Assembly (NCBI RefSeq): GCF_036010485.1
Contig: NZ_CP108568.1
Coordinates: forward strand, 2,874,001 to 2,938,000
Length of the DNA: 64,000 nt
Source: Streptomyces sp. NBC_01198
Lineage (GTDB): Bacteria > Actinomycetota > Actinomycetes > Streptomycetales > Streptomycetaceae
Direction: 5' to 3'
The position numbers were made by a program, and so were the translations under genes. The notes beneath the pieces were generated by a model. It searched no databases. It had not been told where the DNA came from and was given only the letters and a program-made list of their open reading frames with translations. Shown here piece after piece: positions 34,347 through 43,000 of the stretch (position 1 is the stretch's first letter; each line of letters opens with the position of its first letter).

Positions 34347-35918
34347 ATGCCCGTTCCCTCCGCCGTGCCCTCGCAGCCGGACCCCCGGCGCTGGCTGGCC
34401 CTCGTCGCACTCAGCCTGAGCATGCTGGTGCTCAGCTTCGACACCACGATCCTCAACGTCGCGCTGCCGACGATGGCCGGCAGCATCGGCGCCGGCACCG
34501 GGGACATGCAGTGGATCGTCGACTCCTACACCGTCGTCTTCGCCGCCGCGATGCTGCCCGCGGGGCTGATCGGCGACCGGTTCGGGCGGCGCCGGATGCT
34601 GGTCGCCGGGCTGGTGGTCTTCCTCGCCGGATCGGTCCTCGGCTCCCTGGTGGACACCCCCGGCGCGGTCATCGCGGCCCGCACGGTGATGGGCTTCGGC
34701 GGCGCCTTCGTGATGCCGCTCGCGTTGTCGGTGATCCCGTCGCTGTTCGGGCCGGACGAGCGGCCCAAGGCGGTCGCGCTCACCAGCACCGCGATGGCCT
34801 TCGGCATGCCGCTCGGCCCGATCATCGGCGGCACCCTCATCCAGCACTTCTGGTGGGGCTCGGTCTTCCTGGTCAACATCCCGCTGGTAGCGGTGGCGAT
34901 CGTGGCCTGCCTCACGCTGCTCCCCGAGACAACCGACCCGGCGGCCCCGCGGGTGCGCGCCTCCAGCACGTTGTTCACCGCGGCAGGCCTCGGCACGCTG
35001 GTCTACGGCATCATCGAGGCGCCCTCCCGCGGCTGGGACCTGCTGGAGATCGGCACGCTCGGCCTGTCCGCCGTGCTGCTGACCGCGCTGGTGCTGCGCG
35101 AGCGCAGCGTGGAGCGGCCGATGCTGGACATGAGCCTGCTGCGGCAGCGCGGCTTCGTGGGGAACGCGGTCGCCGCCACGCTCGTCAGCTTCATCCTCAC
35201 CGGCATGATCTTCGTGCTGCCGTCCTACCTGCAGACCGCACTGGGCTACGACGCCTTCGGCACCGGGCTGCGGCTGCTGCCGATGATGGGCGGGCTGATG
35301 GTCGCCGCCCGGATCAGCCCCGCGCTGGTCGCCAAGGCCGGGCCGCGCCCGGTGATCGTCACGGGCCTGCTGGTGCTGGCGGCGGGTGCCTTCCTCGGCG
35401 CCGGCACCGCCGGCGGGGACGGCTACGGCGGCATCGCGCTGTGGCTGGCGATCGCCGGCGCCGGCTTCGGCCTGTCCGTCGTGCCCGCCATGAACAGCGC
35501 GCTCGGCGCGCTGCCCAAGGACCGCGCCGGCAGCGGGTCCGGTCTGCTCCAGACCCTGCGGCAGACCGGTGCGGCGGTCGGCGTCGCGATCCTCGGCAGC
35601 GTGCTCGCCGCCGGCTACACCGGTCGGCTCGACACCGGGGGGCTGTCGCCGGACGCCGCGCACGCCGCCCGCGAGTCGGTGGTCGGCGCGCACGCGGTGG
35701 CCGCCGGGCTCGGCGACCGGGCGCTGGCCGCGTCGGCCGACAGCGCCTACCTGCACGGGATGAACCTGACGCTGGTGGTGTGCGGGGCGGCCTCGCTGGT
35801 CACCGCGCTGCTGCTGGCCGCGTTCCTGCCCAACCCGCGCCCGGGCCGCCCGGCACCGGCCGAGGCCGCCCCGACCGCCGAGACGATGGCCGCGCGGCCC
35901 GCGGATGCCCGACAATGA
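34347..35918 (+). CDS. MFS drug/proton antiporter, DHA2 (14-helix) type
   Basis: A 523-residue transporter. Helix 1 starts WLALVALSLSMLVLSFDTTILNVALP, the QacA/EmrB signature with Asp and the following Thr/Asn. Motif A is GLIGDRFGRRRML, motif C lies in GMPLGPIIGGTLI, and about 14 helices are evident to residue 500. It should export toxic compounds against proton flow. ATG 34347 with CAGGAG upstream is preferred to the upstream in-frame ATG 34272. The TetR gene begins four bases after its stop, so exporter and regulator share a transcript. Confidence 0.92.
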   Translation: MPVPSAVPSQPDPRRWLALVALSLSMLVLSFDTTILNVALPTMAGSIGAGTGDMQWIVDSYTVVFAAAMLPAGLIGDRFGRRRMLVAGLVVFLAGSVLGSLVDTPGAVIAARTVMGFGGAFVMPLALSVIPSLFGPDERPKAVALTSTAMAFGMPLGPIIGGTLIQHFWWGSVFLVNIPLVAVAIVACLTLLPETTDPAAPRVRASSTLFTAAGLGTLVYGIIEAPSRGWDLLEIGTLGLSAVLLTALVLRERSVERPMLDMSLLRQRGFVGNAVAATLVSFILTGMIFVLPSYLQTALGYDAFGTGLRLLPMMGGLMVAARISPALVAKAGPRPVIVTGLLVLAAGAFLGAGTAGGDGYGGIALWLAIAGAGFGLSVVPAMNSALGALPKDRAGSGSGLLQTLRQTGAAVGVAILGSVLAAGYTGRLDTGGLSPDAAHAARESVVGAHAVAAGLGDRALAASADSAYLHGMNLTLVVCGAASLVTALLLAAFLPNPRPGRPAPAEAAPTAETMAARPADARQ

Positions 35919-35922
35919 CGCC

Positions 35923-36540
35923 ATGTCCCCTCGAACCCCCGACGCCGCCCCCCGGGCCGGCCTGCGGGAACGCAAGAAGGTCAGGACCCGGCAGGCGATC
36001 CGCGCGGCCGCCTACCGGCTCTTCGCCGAGCACGGTTACGACGCCACCCCGGTGGACCGGATCGCGGCCGAGGCGGACGTGTCGCCGAGCACGGTCTTCC
36101 GCTACTTCCCCACCAAGGAGGACATCGTCCTGACGGACGAGTACGACGACGCGATGGCGGACATGCTGCGCCTGCGCCCGGCGGGCGAGCCGCCGCTGGT
36201 GTCGGTGCGGATGGTCATGCACGAGTCGCTGAGCGGCATCCTGGGCGACCCCGGGCAGCGGGCCGAGATGGTCCAGCGCGAGGAGCTGGTCAGGGACGTC
36301 CCCGCGATCCGGGCCCGCGCCCACGAGAGCATGTCGGCCACCGGGCGGCTGCTCGGCGGGATCATCGCCGACCGCACGGGCCGGCCCGCGGACGCGCTGG
36401 AGGTGCGGGTCTTCACCGCGGCGGTCTTCGCCGTGCTGCACGAGGCCACGATGTTCTGGGTGGAGAAGGCCCGCGAGGAGGATCTGCTGACCCTCATCGA
36501 CCGCTCGCTGCGGATCCTCAACCGGGGCCTGGACATCTAG
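35923..36540 (+). CDS. TetR/AcrR family regulator
   Basis: A 205-residue repressor. The helix-turn-helix is RTRQAIRAAAYRLFAEHGYDATPVDRIAAEADVSPSTVFRYFPTKEDIV (residues 21-69). The C-terminal ligand domain contains RAEMVQREELVRDVPAIRARAHE. It most likely represses its own operon with the MFS exporter. ATG 35923 follows the exporter stop by four bases; ATG 35905 inside the exporter gene is an alternative. No clear operator was identified in the 190 bases before the exporter. Confidence 0.9.
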   Translation: MSPRTPDAAPRAGLRERKKVRTRQAIRAAAYRLFAEHGYDATPVDRIAAEADVSPSTVFRYFPTKEDIVLTDEYDDAMADMLRLRPAGEPPLVSVRMVMHESLSGILGDPGQRAEMVQREELVRDVPAIRARAHESMSATGRLLGGIIADRTGRPADALEVRVFTAAVFAVLHEATMFWVEKAREEDLLTLIDRSLRILNRGLDI

Positions 36541-36562
36541 CCAGGCCCGGTCGCCGCCTGGA

Positions 36563-38593
36563 TCAGCGGGGCGTACGCAGCTGGCTCCGCAGCGCGCGCG
36601 GCTCGGAGGTCGGGGCGTCGCAGACGAAGTGGCGGCAGACGTAGGCGGCGGCCCGGCCGCCGCGGGTCGGGCGCTGGTGGAGTAGCGGGAACTCGGTGGA
36701 GCCCTCCTCGCCGACCGCGACCACCGCGCCGGGCGCGCCGCCGAGCAGGGCGGTGCGGTGCAGCTCGGCGGTGAGCGGGTCCCCGGTGCCGCCGACCACG
36801 GCCACCTCGCGCGGCCCGTCGAGCGCGGCCTCCGCGACGGCCAGTCCCCAGCCGATGAAGCGCGGCGCCCTCGACGCCAGTGCCCCGACGACGCCGAGCG
36901 CCCGTTCCGCCGCGGTGCGGTGCGGCTCCGCGCCGGTGTGGGCGGCGTACGACAGCAGCGCGCCGGCCGCGGCGGTCCACCCGGAGGGCGTGGCGTTGTC
37001 CGTGGGGTCCTGCGGCCGCCGGATGAGGGCTTCCGCGTCGTCCGCGGTGTCGAAGAGGGTGCCGTCCTCGGCGGTGAAGTGGTGCAGGACGGAGTCGAGC
37101 AGCAGCCCGGCGAGGTCCAGCCAGACGCCTTCGCCGGTCACCGAGGCGAGCGCGAGGAAGCCCTCGGCGACGTCGGCGTAGTCCTCCAGCACCCCGTCGT
37201 TGGTGCCCGCGACACCGTCGCGGGAGGTGCGGGTGAGCCGGCCGCGGCCGTCGAAGTGGACCCGCACCAGCAGGTCGGCCGCGTCGACCGCGGCCTGCAC
37301 CAGGTCGGTGCGGTCGAAGTAGGCGCCGGTCTCGGCCAGCGCGGCGATCGCCAGGCCGTTCCAGGCGGCGACGACCTTGTCGTCCCGCCCGGGCCGCGGC
37401 CTGCGGTCACGGGCGGCCAGCAGCCGGTCCCGTACGGAGGCGACCCGCTCGGCGTCCACCACCCCCCCGCCCTGCGGGAGTTGGAGTACGGAGGCGCCCT
37501 CCTCGAAGGTGCCCTCCTGGGTGACCCCGAAGTAGTCGGCGGCGAACTCCCCGTCCGCCTCCCCCAGTTCGGCGGCGAGCTGGGCGGGCGTCCAGACGTA
37601 GTAGGCGCCTTCCACGTGCGCGCCGCTGCCGTCGTCGCTGTCGGCGTCCAGCGCGGAGGCGAACCCGCCCTCGTCGGTGGCGAGTTCGCCGACGATGAAG
37701 TCGGCGGTCTCCAGCGCGATCCGGCGGGCCAGGTCGGAGCCGGTGGCCCGCCACAGGTGCGCGTAGACCCGGGTGAGCAGGGCGTTGTCGTAGAGCATCT
37801 TCTCGAAGTGCGGCACGCACCACTCGCGGTCGACGCTGTAGCGGGCGAAGCCGCCGGCGAGCTGGTCGTAGATGCCGCCGCGGGCCATCGCCTCGCAGGT
37901 GTCGCGGGCCATCTGCAGCGCGCCCTCCGCGCCGGTGCGGGCGTGATGGCGGAGCAGGAACTCCAGCGCCATGGACGGCGGGAACTTCGGCGCTCCCCCG
38001 AAGCCGCCGCGCCGGGCGTCGTACTCCCGGGTCAGCCCGAGCAGAGCGGCGCTCATCTCGGCGTCGCCGGGCGCGACGGAGGCTCCGTACGCCCCGGCCC
38101 GGTCGGCGAGGTCGCGCACGATGCGCCCGGCGACGTCCCCGACCTCCTCGCGCCGGTCGCGCCACGCGGCGACGACGCCCTCCAGCACGTCCATGAAGCC
38201 GGGCATCCCCTGCCGGGCCTGCGGCGGGAAGTACGTACCGAAGTAGAAAGGTTCACCGTCAGGAGTGAGGAAGACCGTCATCGGCCAGCCGCCCTGGCCG
38301 GTCGCGGCCTGCACGGCCTCCATGTAGACCGCGTCCACGTCGGGCCGCTCCTCGCGGTCGACCTTGACCGCGACGAAGTGCTCGTTGAGATACGCGGCCG
38401 TGGACTCGTCCTCGAACGACTCGTGCGCCATGACATGGCACCAGTGGCAGGCGCTGTAGCCCACGCTGAGCAGCACCGGCACCCCGCGCTTGCGCGCCTC
38501 CTCGAACGCCTCGCGCCCCCACGGCCACCAGTCCACCGGGTTGTCGGCATGCTGGAGCAGGTAGGGCGAGGTCGCGTCACCGAGTCGGTTCAC
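36563..38593 (-). CDS. thioredoxin domain-containing protein (YyaL/SPATA20 family, DUF255)
   Basis: A 676-residue protein. N-terminal DUF255 thioredoxin-like domain: [20 protein letters not shown], then [23 protein letters not shown] with the CxxC-type pair ACHWC, and [15 protein letters not shown]. Residues from about 190 form a six-hairpin glycosidase-like alpha barrel ([59 protein letters not shown]). The family is widespread with unclear function; a cellobiose epimerase-like fold is combined with thioredoxin. Translation begins at GTG 38593. The C-terminus has a second pair of Cys (VCRHFVC). Confidence 0.92.
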   Translation of the reverse strand: MNRLGDATSPYLLQHADNPVDWWPWGREAFEEARKRGVPVLLSVGYSACHWCHVMAHESFEDESTAAYLNEHFVAVKVDREERPDVDAVYMEAVQAATGQGGWPMTVFLTPDGEPFYFGTYFPPQARQGMPGFMDVLEGVVAAWRDRREEVGDVAGRIVRDLADRAGAYGASVAPGDAEMSAALLGLTREYDARRGGFGGAPKFPPSMALEFLLRHHARTGAEGALQMARDTCEAMARGGIYDQLAGGFARYSVDREWCVPHFEKMLYDNALLTRVYAHLWRATGSDLARRIALETADFIVGELATDEGGFASALDADSDDGSGAHVEGAYYVWTPAQLAAELGEADGEFAADYFGVTQEGTFEEGASVLQLPQGGGVVDAERVASVRDRLLAARDRRPRPGRDDKVVAAWNGLAIAALAETGAYFDRTDLVQAAVDAADLLVRVHFDGRGRLTRTSRDGVAGTNDGVLEDYADVAEGFLALASVTGEGVWLDLAGLLLDSVLHHFTAEDGTLFDTADDAEALIRRPQDPTDNATPSGWTAAAGALLSYAAHTGAEPHRTAAERALGVVGALASRAPRFIGWGLAVAEAALDGPREVAVVGGTGDPLTAELHRTALLGGAPGAVVAVGEEGSTEFPLLHQRPTRGGRAAAYVCRHFVCDAPTSEPRALRSQLRTPR

Positions 38594-38678
38594 CCCGTCA
38601 CCCTCTCACGCCCCAGCCCCACCCCACCCCCGCCGCCGTCCCGGGTGTCGCCGCCCACCGCCATCACCGGCCCGCGCC

Positions 38679-38996
38679 TCACGCAATGGCGGCGATATCG
38701 CCGTCGTCGAAGTAGATGGCCTGATGCAGACGTCCGCCGAGTGCCGTCGCGAACCGGGCCAGCACATCCTGGCCGGAGACCTTGCCCCGCTCGATCTGCG
38801 AGACACGGCCCTTGGTGACACCCATGTGGTCCGCCACCTGCTGCTGGGTCATTCCACGGGCCCGCCGCAACTCTGCCAGGCGGTGCCCGGTGACTTCCGC
38901 GAGCAGTTCCTCCTTGCCCTTCCGGACGGCTTCCTCCCCGCCGGCCTGTTCGACGTACTCGGCACGGATGTCCTGCCATCGTGTGTAGCCGCTCAT
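38679..38996 (-). CDS. XRE/HigA-type antitoxin
   Basis: A 105-residue protein with a Cro/C1 helix-turn-helix at about 37-92: HRLAELRRARGMTQQQVADHMGVTKGRVSQIERG, then VSGQDVLARFATALGGRL. The first 35 residues form a charged helical part. Its ATG overlaps the toxin stop by four bases, giving the toxin-first order typical of HigBA modules. It should neutralise the toxin and repress the operon at the palindrome at 39361-39378. Confidence 0.88.
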   Translation of the reverse strand: MSGYTRWQDIRAEYVEQAGGEEAVRKGKEELLAEVTGHRLAELRRARGMTQQQVADHMGVTKGRVSQIERGKVSGQDVLARFATALGGRLHQAIYFDDGDIAAIA

Positions 38997-39352
38997 GCTC
39001 CTCCTTCTTCCCGCTCCCGTTCCTTCACGTACGTGTCGTAGCGCTGTTCAGCCAGCGGGACCGCCTCCCGATACCACTCGTTCCATCGCCCCGCCTTGTC
39101 TCCTGCCACCAGCAGAATGCTTGACCGCCACGGGTCGAAGGCGAACAGGATCCGCACAGTGCCTGGCCCTAACTCTTTGAGGTTGGCCATCACGGAGCCG
39201 TGGATCGTGTCCACCAGCGGACGCCCGAGCCCTGGACCGCCTTCGGCGAGAGCGTCCAGGGCTTGCACCACCCGAGCCCGTGCCGCGTCATCGAGCTGGC
39301 CGACCCATTCGCGCACCTCGTCAACCAGGAAAATCTCCCACTCACCGTTCAC
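38993..39352 (-). CDS. RelE/HigB-like toxin (phage-derived Gp49-like)
   Basis: A 119-residue protein of the RelE superfamily: EWEIFLVDEVREWVGQLDD at the start, ALDALAEGGPGLGRPLVDTI, and the beta-strand core MANLKELGPGTVRILFAFDP with WRSSILLVAGDKAGRWNEWY. The conserved 'LKEL..g..RIlfafdp.r..ilL.ggdK' pattern marks Gp49/HigB mRNA interferases that cut ribosome-bound mRNA. GTG 39352 has no ribosome site, and a -10 element ends eight bases earlier, so the message is probably leaderless. Low-level GC and a TATAGC palindrome mark the boundary to the neighbouring genes. Confidence 0.85.
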   Translation of the reverse strand: MNGEWEIFLVDEVREWVGQLDDAARARVVQALDALAEGGPGLGRPLVDTIHGSVMANLKELGPGTVRILFAFDPWRSSILLVAGDKAGRWNEWYREAVPLAEQRYDTYVKEREREEGGA

Positions 39353-39359
39353 TCGACCA

Positions 39360-39378
39360 AGTATAGCGAAAGCTATAC
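39360..39378 (-). promoter_or_regulatory. toxin-antitoxin operator and -10 element
   Basis: GTATAGC-GAAA-GCTATAC at 39361-39378 is a perfect 7-bp inverted repeat. On the minus strand TATACT (39365-39360) inside it can be the -10, which places the start of transcription at or next to the GTG of the toxin gene. Confidence 0.7.
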
Positions 39379-39400
39379 CCCAAAAAACTCCTCGCCGCCG

Positions 39401-39429
39401 TGTCGATCGGGGCGTCCTCTGCTCGACGC
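39401..39429 (+). promoter_or_regulatory. ECF42-type promoter for the DGPF gene
   Basis: TGTCGA at 39401-39406 and CGACGC at 39424-39429 are separated by 17 bases. To my knowledge ECF42 sigma factors read promoters with TGTCGA at -35 and a CGA-type -10 in front of DGPF genes. The DGPF gene starts 64 bases downstream. Confidence 0.65.
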
Positions 39430-39492
39430 GTCGGTGAGGGCAGGGTGGAAGGCCCTCGGACATGATCGACCGGACGGACGAAGGACACCACG

Positions 39493-39849
39493 ATGCGCTA
39501 CATGATGCTGCTGCGGCTCGACCCCGCGAAGGCCCCCGCCGGCGGGCCCAGCGAGGACCTGATGACGGAGATGGGCAAACTGCTCGAGGAGATGACCAAG
39601 GGCGGGGTGCTGCTGGACACCGGCGGCCTGCAGCCGGCCGAGGCCGGGGCGGTGATCCGGCAGGCCGGCGGCAAGCAGACGGTGCTCGACGGCCCGTTCG
39701 CCGAGGCCAAGGAGGTCATCGGCGGCTACGCCATCATCCAGGCGAAGTCGGTGGAGGAGGCGACGCAGTGGGCGTCGCGCTTCCTGGCGATCCACGGCGA
39801 CGAGTGGGAGATCGAGGCCGAGGTCCGGCAGGTGGACGAGCCCGCGTAG
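39493..39849 (+). CDS. YCII-related DGPF-domain protein
   Basis: A 118-residue protein that starts RYMMLLRLDPAKAP and carries the name-giving DGPF at residues 66-69 (VLDGPFAEAKEVIGGYAI). The family shares the YciI fold, with an Asp/His pair implied in catalysis, but substrates are unknown. Genes of this type accompany ECF42 sigma genes in many bacteria and are their direct targets. The sigma gene follows after 70 bases containing a GC hairpin. Confidence 0.93.
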   Translation: MRYMMLLRLDPAKAPAGGPSEDLMTEMGKLLEEMTKGGVLLDTGGLQPAEAGAVIRQAGGKQTVLDGPFAEAKEVIGGYAIIQAKSVEEATQWASRFLAIHGDEWEIEAEVRQVDEPA

Positions 39850-39869
39850 GGCGGCAGGGGGAGGCCGGG

Positions 39870-39899
39870 GCGGGGCGCCGCTTTGCGCGGGCGCCCCGC
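39870..39899 (+). terminator. hairpin between the DGPF and sigma genes
   Basis: A 10-bp perfect stem (39870-39879 with 39890-39899) with a 10-base loop lies 20 bases after the DGPF stop and 20 before the sigma GTG. It may lower sigma expression relative to DGPF, or terminate. Confidence 0.55.
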
Positions 39900-39919
39900 G
39901 GCTGCTGGGATGGGGGGTC

Positions 39920-41269
39920 GTGACAGCAGCCGGCGGCCCCGCCCCGCCCCCACCACCGACGGCCGACCGCGACCGGGCACGGCGGGCGGTGGAAGCGGTG
40001 TGGCGGATCGAGTCGCCACGGCTGATCGCCGGGCTGACCCGGCTGGTGCACGACATAGGAGTGGCCGAGGAGCTGGCGCAGGACGCGCTGGTCGCCGCGC
40101 TGGAGCAGTGGCCGCGTGACGGGGTACCGCGCAATCCGGGGGCGTGGCTGATGACCACCGCCAAGCGGCGCGGCATCGACCTGATCCGGCGCAACGAGAC
40201 CTTCGCCCACAAGCTCCAGCTGCTGGGCCACGAGCTGGAGATCGCCCAGGGCGCGGCGGCCTTCGACGAGCCGGCCGACGCGGCCGTGGGCGGCGGCGCC
40301 ATCGAGGACGACCTGCTGCGGCTGGTCTTCGTCGCGTGTCACCCGGTGCTGTCCAGGGAGGCGCGCCTGGCACTGACGCTGCGACTGCTCGGCGGGCTGA
40401 CGACGGACGAGGTCGCGCGGGCCTTCCTGGTCCCGGAGGCCACGGTCGCGCAGCGGATCGTGCGGGCGAAGCGGACGCTGGCTAAGGAGAAGGTGCCCTT
40501 CGAGGTGCCGCAGGGCGACGAGCTCGCGCAGCGGCTGGCGTCGGTGCTCGAAGTGGTCTACCTGATCTTCAACGAGGGCTACTCGGCGACCGCGGGCGAC
40601 GACTGGATGCGGCCGGGTCTGTGCGAGGACGCGCTGCGGCTGGCCCGGGTGCTCCAGGGGCTGATGCCGGCCGAGCCCGAGGTGCACGGGCTCGCGGCGC
40701 TGCTGGAGGTGCAGGCCTCACGGTCGGCGGCGCGCACCAGGGACGGCGCTCCGGTGATGCTGCTCGACCAGGACCGCAGGCGCTGGGACCGCTTGCTGGT
40801 CCACCGCGGCTTCGCGGCGCTGGCCCGGGCGGACGCGGCGGCCAGGGCGCGCGGCGCGGCACCGGGGCCGTACGCCTTGCAGGCCGCGATCGCCGCGAGC
40901 CACGCGCAGGCGGTACGGGCCGAGGACACCGACTGGCCGCGCATCGCCGAGCTCTACCGGGCGCTGGCCGCCGTCGCCCCCTCCCCGGTGGTGGAGCTGA
41001 ACCGGGCGGTCGCGGTCGGCATGGCCGACGGCCCGGCGGCGGGGCTCGTCCTCGTCGAGGCGCTGGCGGCGGGCGGTGCGCTTGAGGGCTACCACCTGCT
41101 GCCCAGCGTCCGCGGCGACCTGCTGGCGCGGCTGGGTCGTACGGCGGAGGCGCGGGACGAATTCGCCCGGGCGGCCGAGCTGACCCGCAACGGCGCCGAG
41201 CGCGCACTGCTGCTGCGCCGGGCGGCGGCGGCGGGCGAGGCGGACACGGGCGGGGCCGGCGGTTCCTGA
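39920..41269 (+). CDS. ECF42-group RNA polymerase sigma factor with C-terminal extension
   Basis: A 449-residue sigma factor. Region 2 covers about 25-95 (IGVAEELAQDALVAALEQWP, GAWLMTTAKRRGIDLIRR). Region 4 covers about 135-190 (LTLRLLGGLTTDEVARAF, VPEATVAQRIVRAKRTL). The long C-terminal extension, about 250 residues with FNEGYSATAGDDWMRPGLCEDALRL and TPR-like helices (YHLLPSVRGDLLARLGRTAEARDEF), is the mark of group ECF42, which lacks an anti-sigma factor and relies on this extension. The DGPF gene just upstream is its expected target. Confidence 0.93.
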   Translation: MTAAGGPAPPPPPTADRDRARRAVEAVWRIESPRLIAGLTRLVHDIGVAEELAQDALVAALEQWPRDGVPRNPGAWLMTTAKRRGIDLIRRNETFAHKLQLLGHELEIAQGAAAFDEPADAAVGGGAIEDDLLRLVFVACHPVLSREARLALTLRLLGGLTTDEVARAFLVPEATVAQRIVRAKRTLAKEKVPFEVPQGDELAQRLASVLEVVYLIFNEGYSATAGDDWMRPGLCEDALRLARVLQGLMPAEPEVHGLAALLEVQASRSAARTRDGAPVMLLDQDRRRWDRLLVHRGFAALARADAAARARGAAPGPYALQAAIAASHAQAVRAEDTDWPRIAELYRALAAVAPSPVVELNRAVAVGMADGPAAGLVLVEALAAGGALEGYHLLPSVRGDLLARLGRTAEARDEFARAAELTRNGAERALLLRRAAAAGEADTGGAGGS

Positions 41270-41555
41270 AGGGCGCTGCGGGCCGGCGAACGGACCGCCG
41301 CCCTCGCAACGCAAGACTTCTTGGCATCACCGCAAATTTCAAGCGAGTTGCCTGGATATTTCGAACTGGTAGGCCCCGTTCCGCCCTTCGACTGTTGACG
41401 GCCGGGGAATCCGGGTGCCAGGGTCACCCGAACGCCATCGCAAAAGCCGTCACGGTCACGGTAAGAACCGACTCATGGTGCGCAATTGCGCGATGGCATC
41501 CCGCGGTCGGGGTGACGTCGCGACGCCCCGGCCGCACGCGCGCGAAGGAGACCGC

Positions 41556-42278
41556 ATGCCCCGCAAGGAACGCGCCGCCGCCGTGGCCGACGACCTGCCG
41601 CAGGGGGCACGCGGTGCGACGGTCGTCGTCACCGGCCTGACCAAGACCTTCCCCAGCGGGGAGGGCGCCGGGATCACCGCCGTGCGCGAGGCGGACCTGA
41701 CCATCGCGGCGGGCGGCACCGTCGCCCTCACCGGACCGTCCGGCTCCGGCAAGTCCACCCTGCTGCACCTGATCGGCGCGATCGACGTACCCGACGCGGG
41801 CACCATCACCGTCGCGGGCACCGAGATCACCGCGGCGGGCCGCGGGGCGCTGTCCCGCTACCGGCGCACCATCGGCTTCGTCTTCCAGCGATTCCACCTG
41901 CTGCCCGCGCTGACCGCCCGCGACAACGTCATCGCCCCGCTGCTCCCCTACCGCAAGCGCTCCGGCGCGCTGGAGCGGGCCACCGAACTGCTGGCCGCGG
42001 TGGGCCTGGCCGGCCGCGAGGACGCGCTGCCCTCGCAGCTGTCCGGCGGGCAGCAGCAGCGGGTCGCCATCGCCCGCGCGCTCATCGGCGACCCCGGGCT
42101 GCTGCTGGCCGACGAGCCGACCGGCAATCTGGACTCGGCCACCGGCACGGAGATCATCGAGCTGCTGCTCTCCCTCAACACGGACTTCGGCACGACCATG
42201 GTGATCGCCACCCACGACCCGGCGATCGCCGCCCGCTGCGAACGCACGGTGTCGCTCCGCGACGGCCGGATCACCTGA
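41556..42278 (+). CDS. ABC transporter ATP-binding protein without adjacent permease
   Basis: A 240-residue ATPase of the LolD/MacB/FtsE class. Walker A GPSGSGKST at about 62-70, Q-loop IGFVFQRFHLLPALT, signature LSGGQQQRVAIARAL, Walker B LLLADEPTGNLD and switch His in IATHDP. The first 22 residues are a polar extension. ATG 41556 follows GAAGGAG. No permease gene lies within reach on either side; the next gene encodes a small S26 peptidase. It may power a permease encoded elsewhere. The 286 bases upstream carry no recognised gene. Confidence 0.9.
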   Translation: MPRKERAAAVADDLPQGARGATVVVTGLTKTFPSGEGAGITAVREADLTIAAGGTVALTGPSGSGKSTLLHLIGAIDVPDAGTITVAGTEITAAGRGALSRYRRTIGFVFQRFHLLPALTARDNVIAPLLPYRKRSGALERATELLAAVGLAGREDALPSQLSGGQQQRVAIARALIGDPGLLLADEPTGNLDSATGTEIIELLLSLNTDFGTTMVIATHDPAIAARCERTVSLRDGRIT

Positions 42279-42373
42279 CCCGCCCCAGCACCGAGGCGTG
42301 CCGCCGGCGCGACGGCCGTTCGCGTGACCGCTGGTCGGCACCCGCTCCCCGTCATCGACAAGGACCCCACACC

Positions 42374-42829
42374 ATGCCCAGGTTGCCGCTGCGTACGTCC
42401 CTGCTCGCCGCCGTCGCGGGTGTCGCGCTCGCCGCGGGGGCCGCACGCAGGGTGCTGCTGGTCGTCACCGTCGAGGGGACGAGCATGACGCCGACGTATC
42501 CGCCCGGGACGCGGCTGCTGGTGGTGCGGACGCCGGTGGCGCGGGCGCGTACGGGTGCGGCGGTGGTCTTCCGGCTGCCGCCGGTGGAGCGGGGCGGCGC
42601 CGAACCGCCGCTGATCGTCAAGCGGGTGGCGGCCCGGGCGGGCGACCCGGTACCGCCCGCCGTGCGGGACGCGGTCGGCACGCGGGACGGCGGCCGGGTG
42701 CCGCGGGGCAGCGTCGTGCTGCTCGGCGACGACCCGGCGACGAGCACCGACTCGCGCGCCTGGGGATACGTGGCCCGGCGCAGGATCAGCGGTGTGGTCG
42801 TCGCACGCCTCGGGCCGCCCGCCGCCTGA
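42374..42829 (+). CDS. small S26 family signal peptidase-like protein
   Basis: A 151-residue protein with one N-terminal membrane helix (LLAAVAGVALAAGAARRVLLVV). The S26 serine box is VEGTSMTPTYPPGTRLLV (Ser38), and the catalytic Lys lies in PLIVKRVAARAG. The box with GDDPATSTDSRAWGYV matches the conserved D-S-R-x-(W)G motif. It is shorter than housekeeping Streptomyces signal peptidases and resembles those linked with peptide-export loci. It follows the orphan ABC ATPase by 95 bases; a joint role in processing and exporting a peptide is a guess. Confidence 0.85.
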   Translation: MPRLPLRTSLLAAVAGVALAAGAARRVLLVVTVEGTSMTPTYPPGTRLLVVRTPVARARTGAAVVFRLPPVERGGAEPPLIVKRVAARAGDPVPPAVRDAVGTRDGGRVPRGSVVLLGDDPATSTDSRAWGYVARRRISGVVVARLGPPAA

Positions 42830-43000
42830 ACGGGCCGCGCACCGGACGGCTGGGCGCAGGGGGAGCCGGCGGCCTCGCCGTACTCGCCCTCGCGGTAACG
42901 GACTTGGGACGGGATCGGGGCGCTCCGGCACGCTTGACGCCGTCCGCGGACGGGCACGAAACCCATCCGACGACGTGTCGGGGTCACCCGGGAGGACGAT

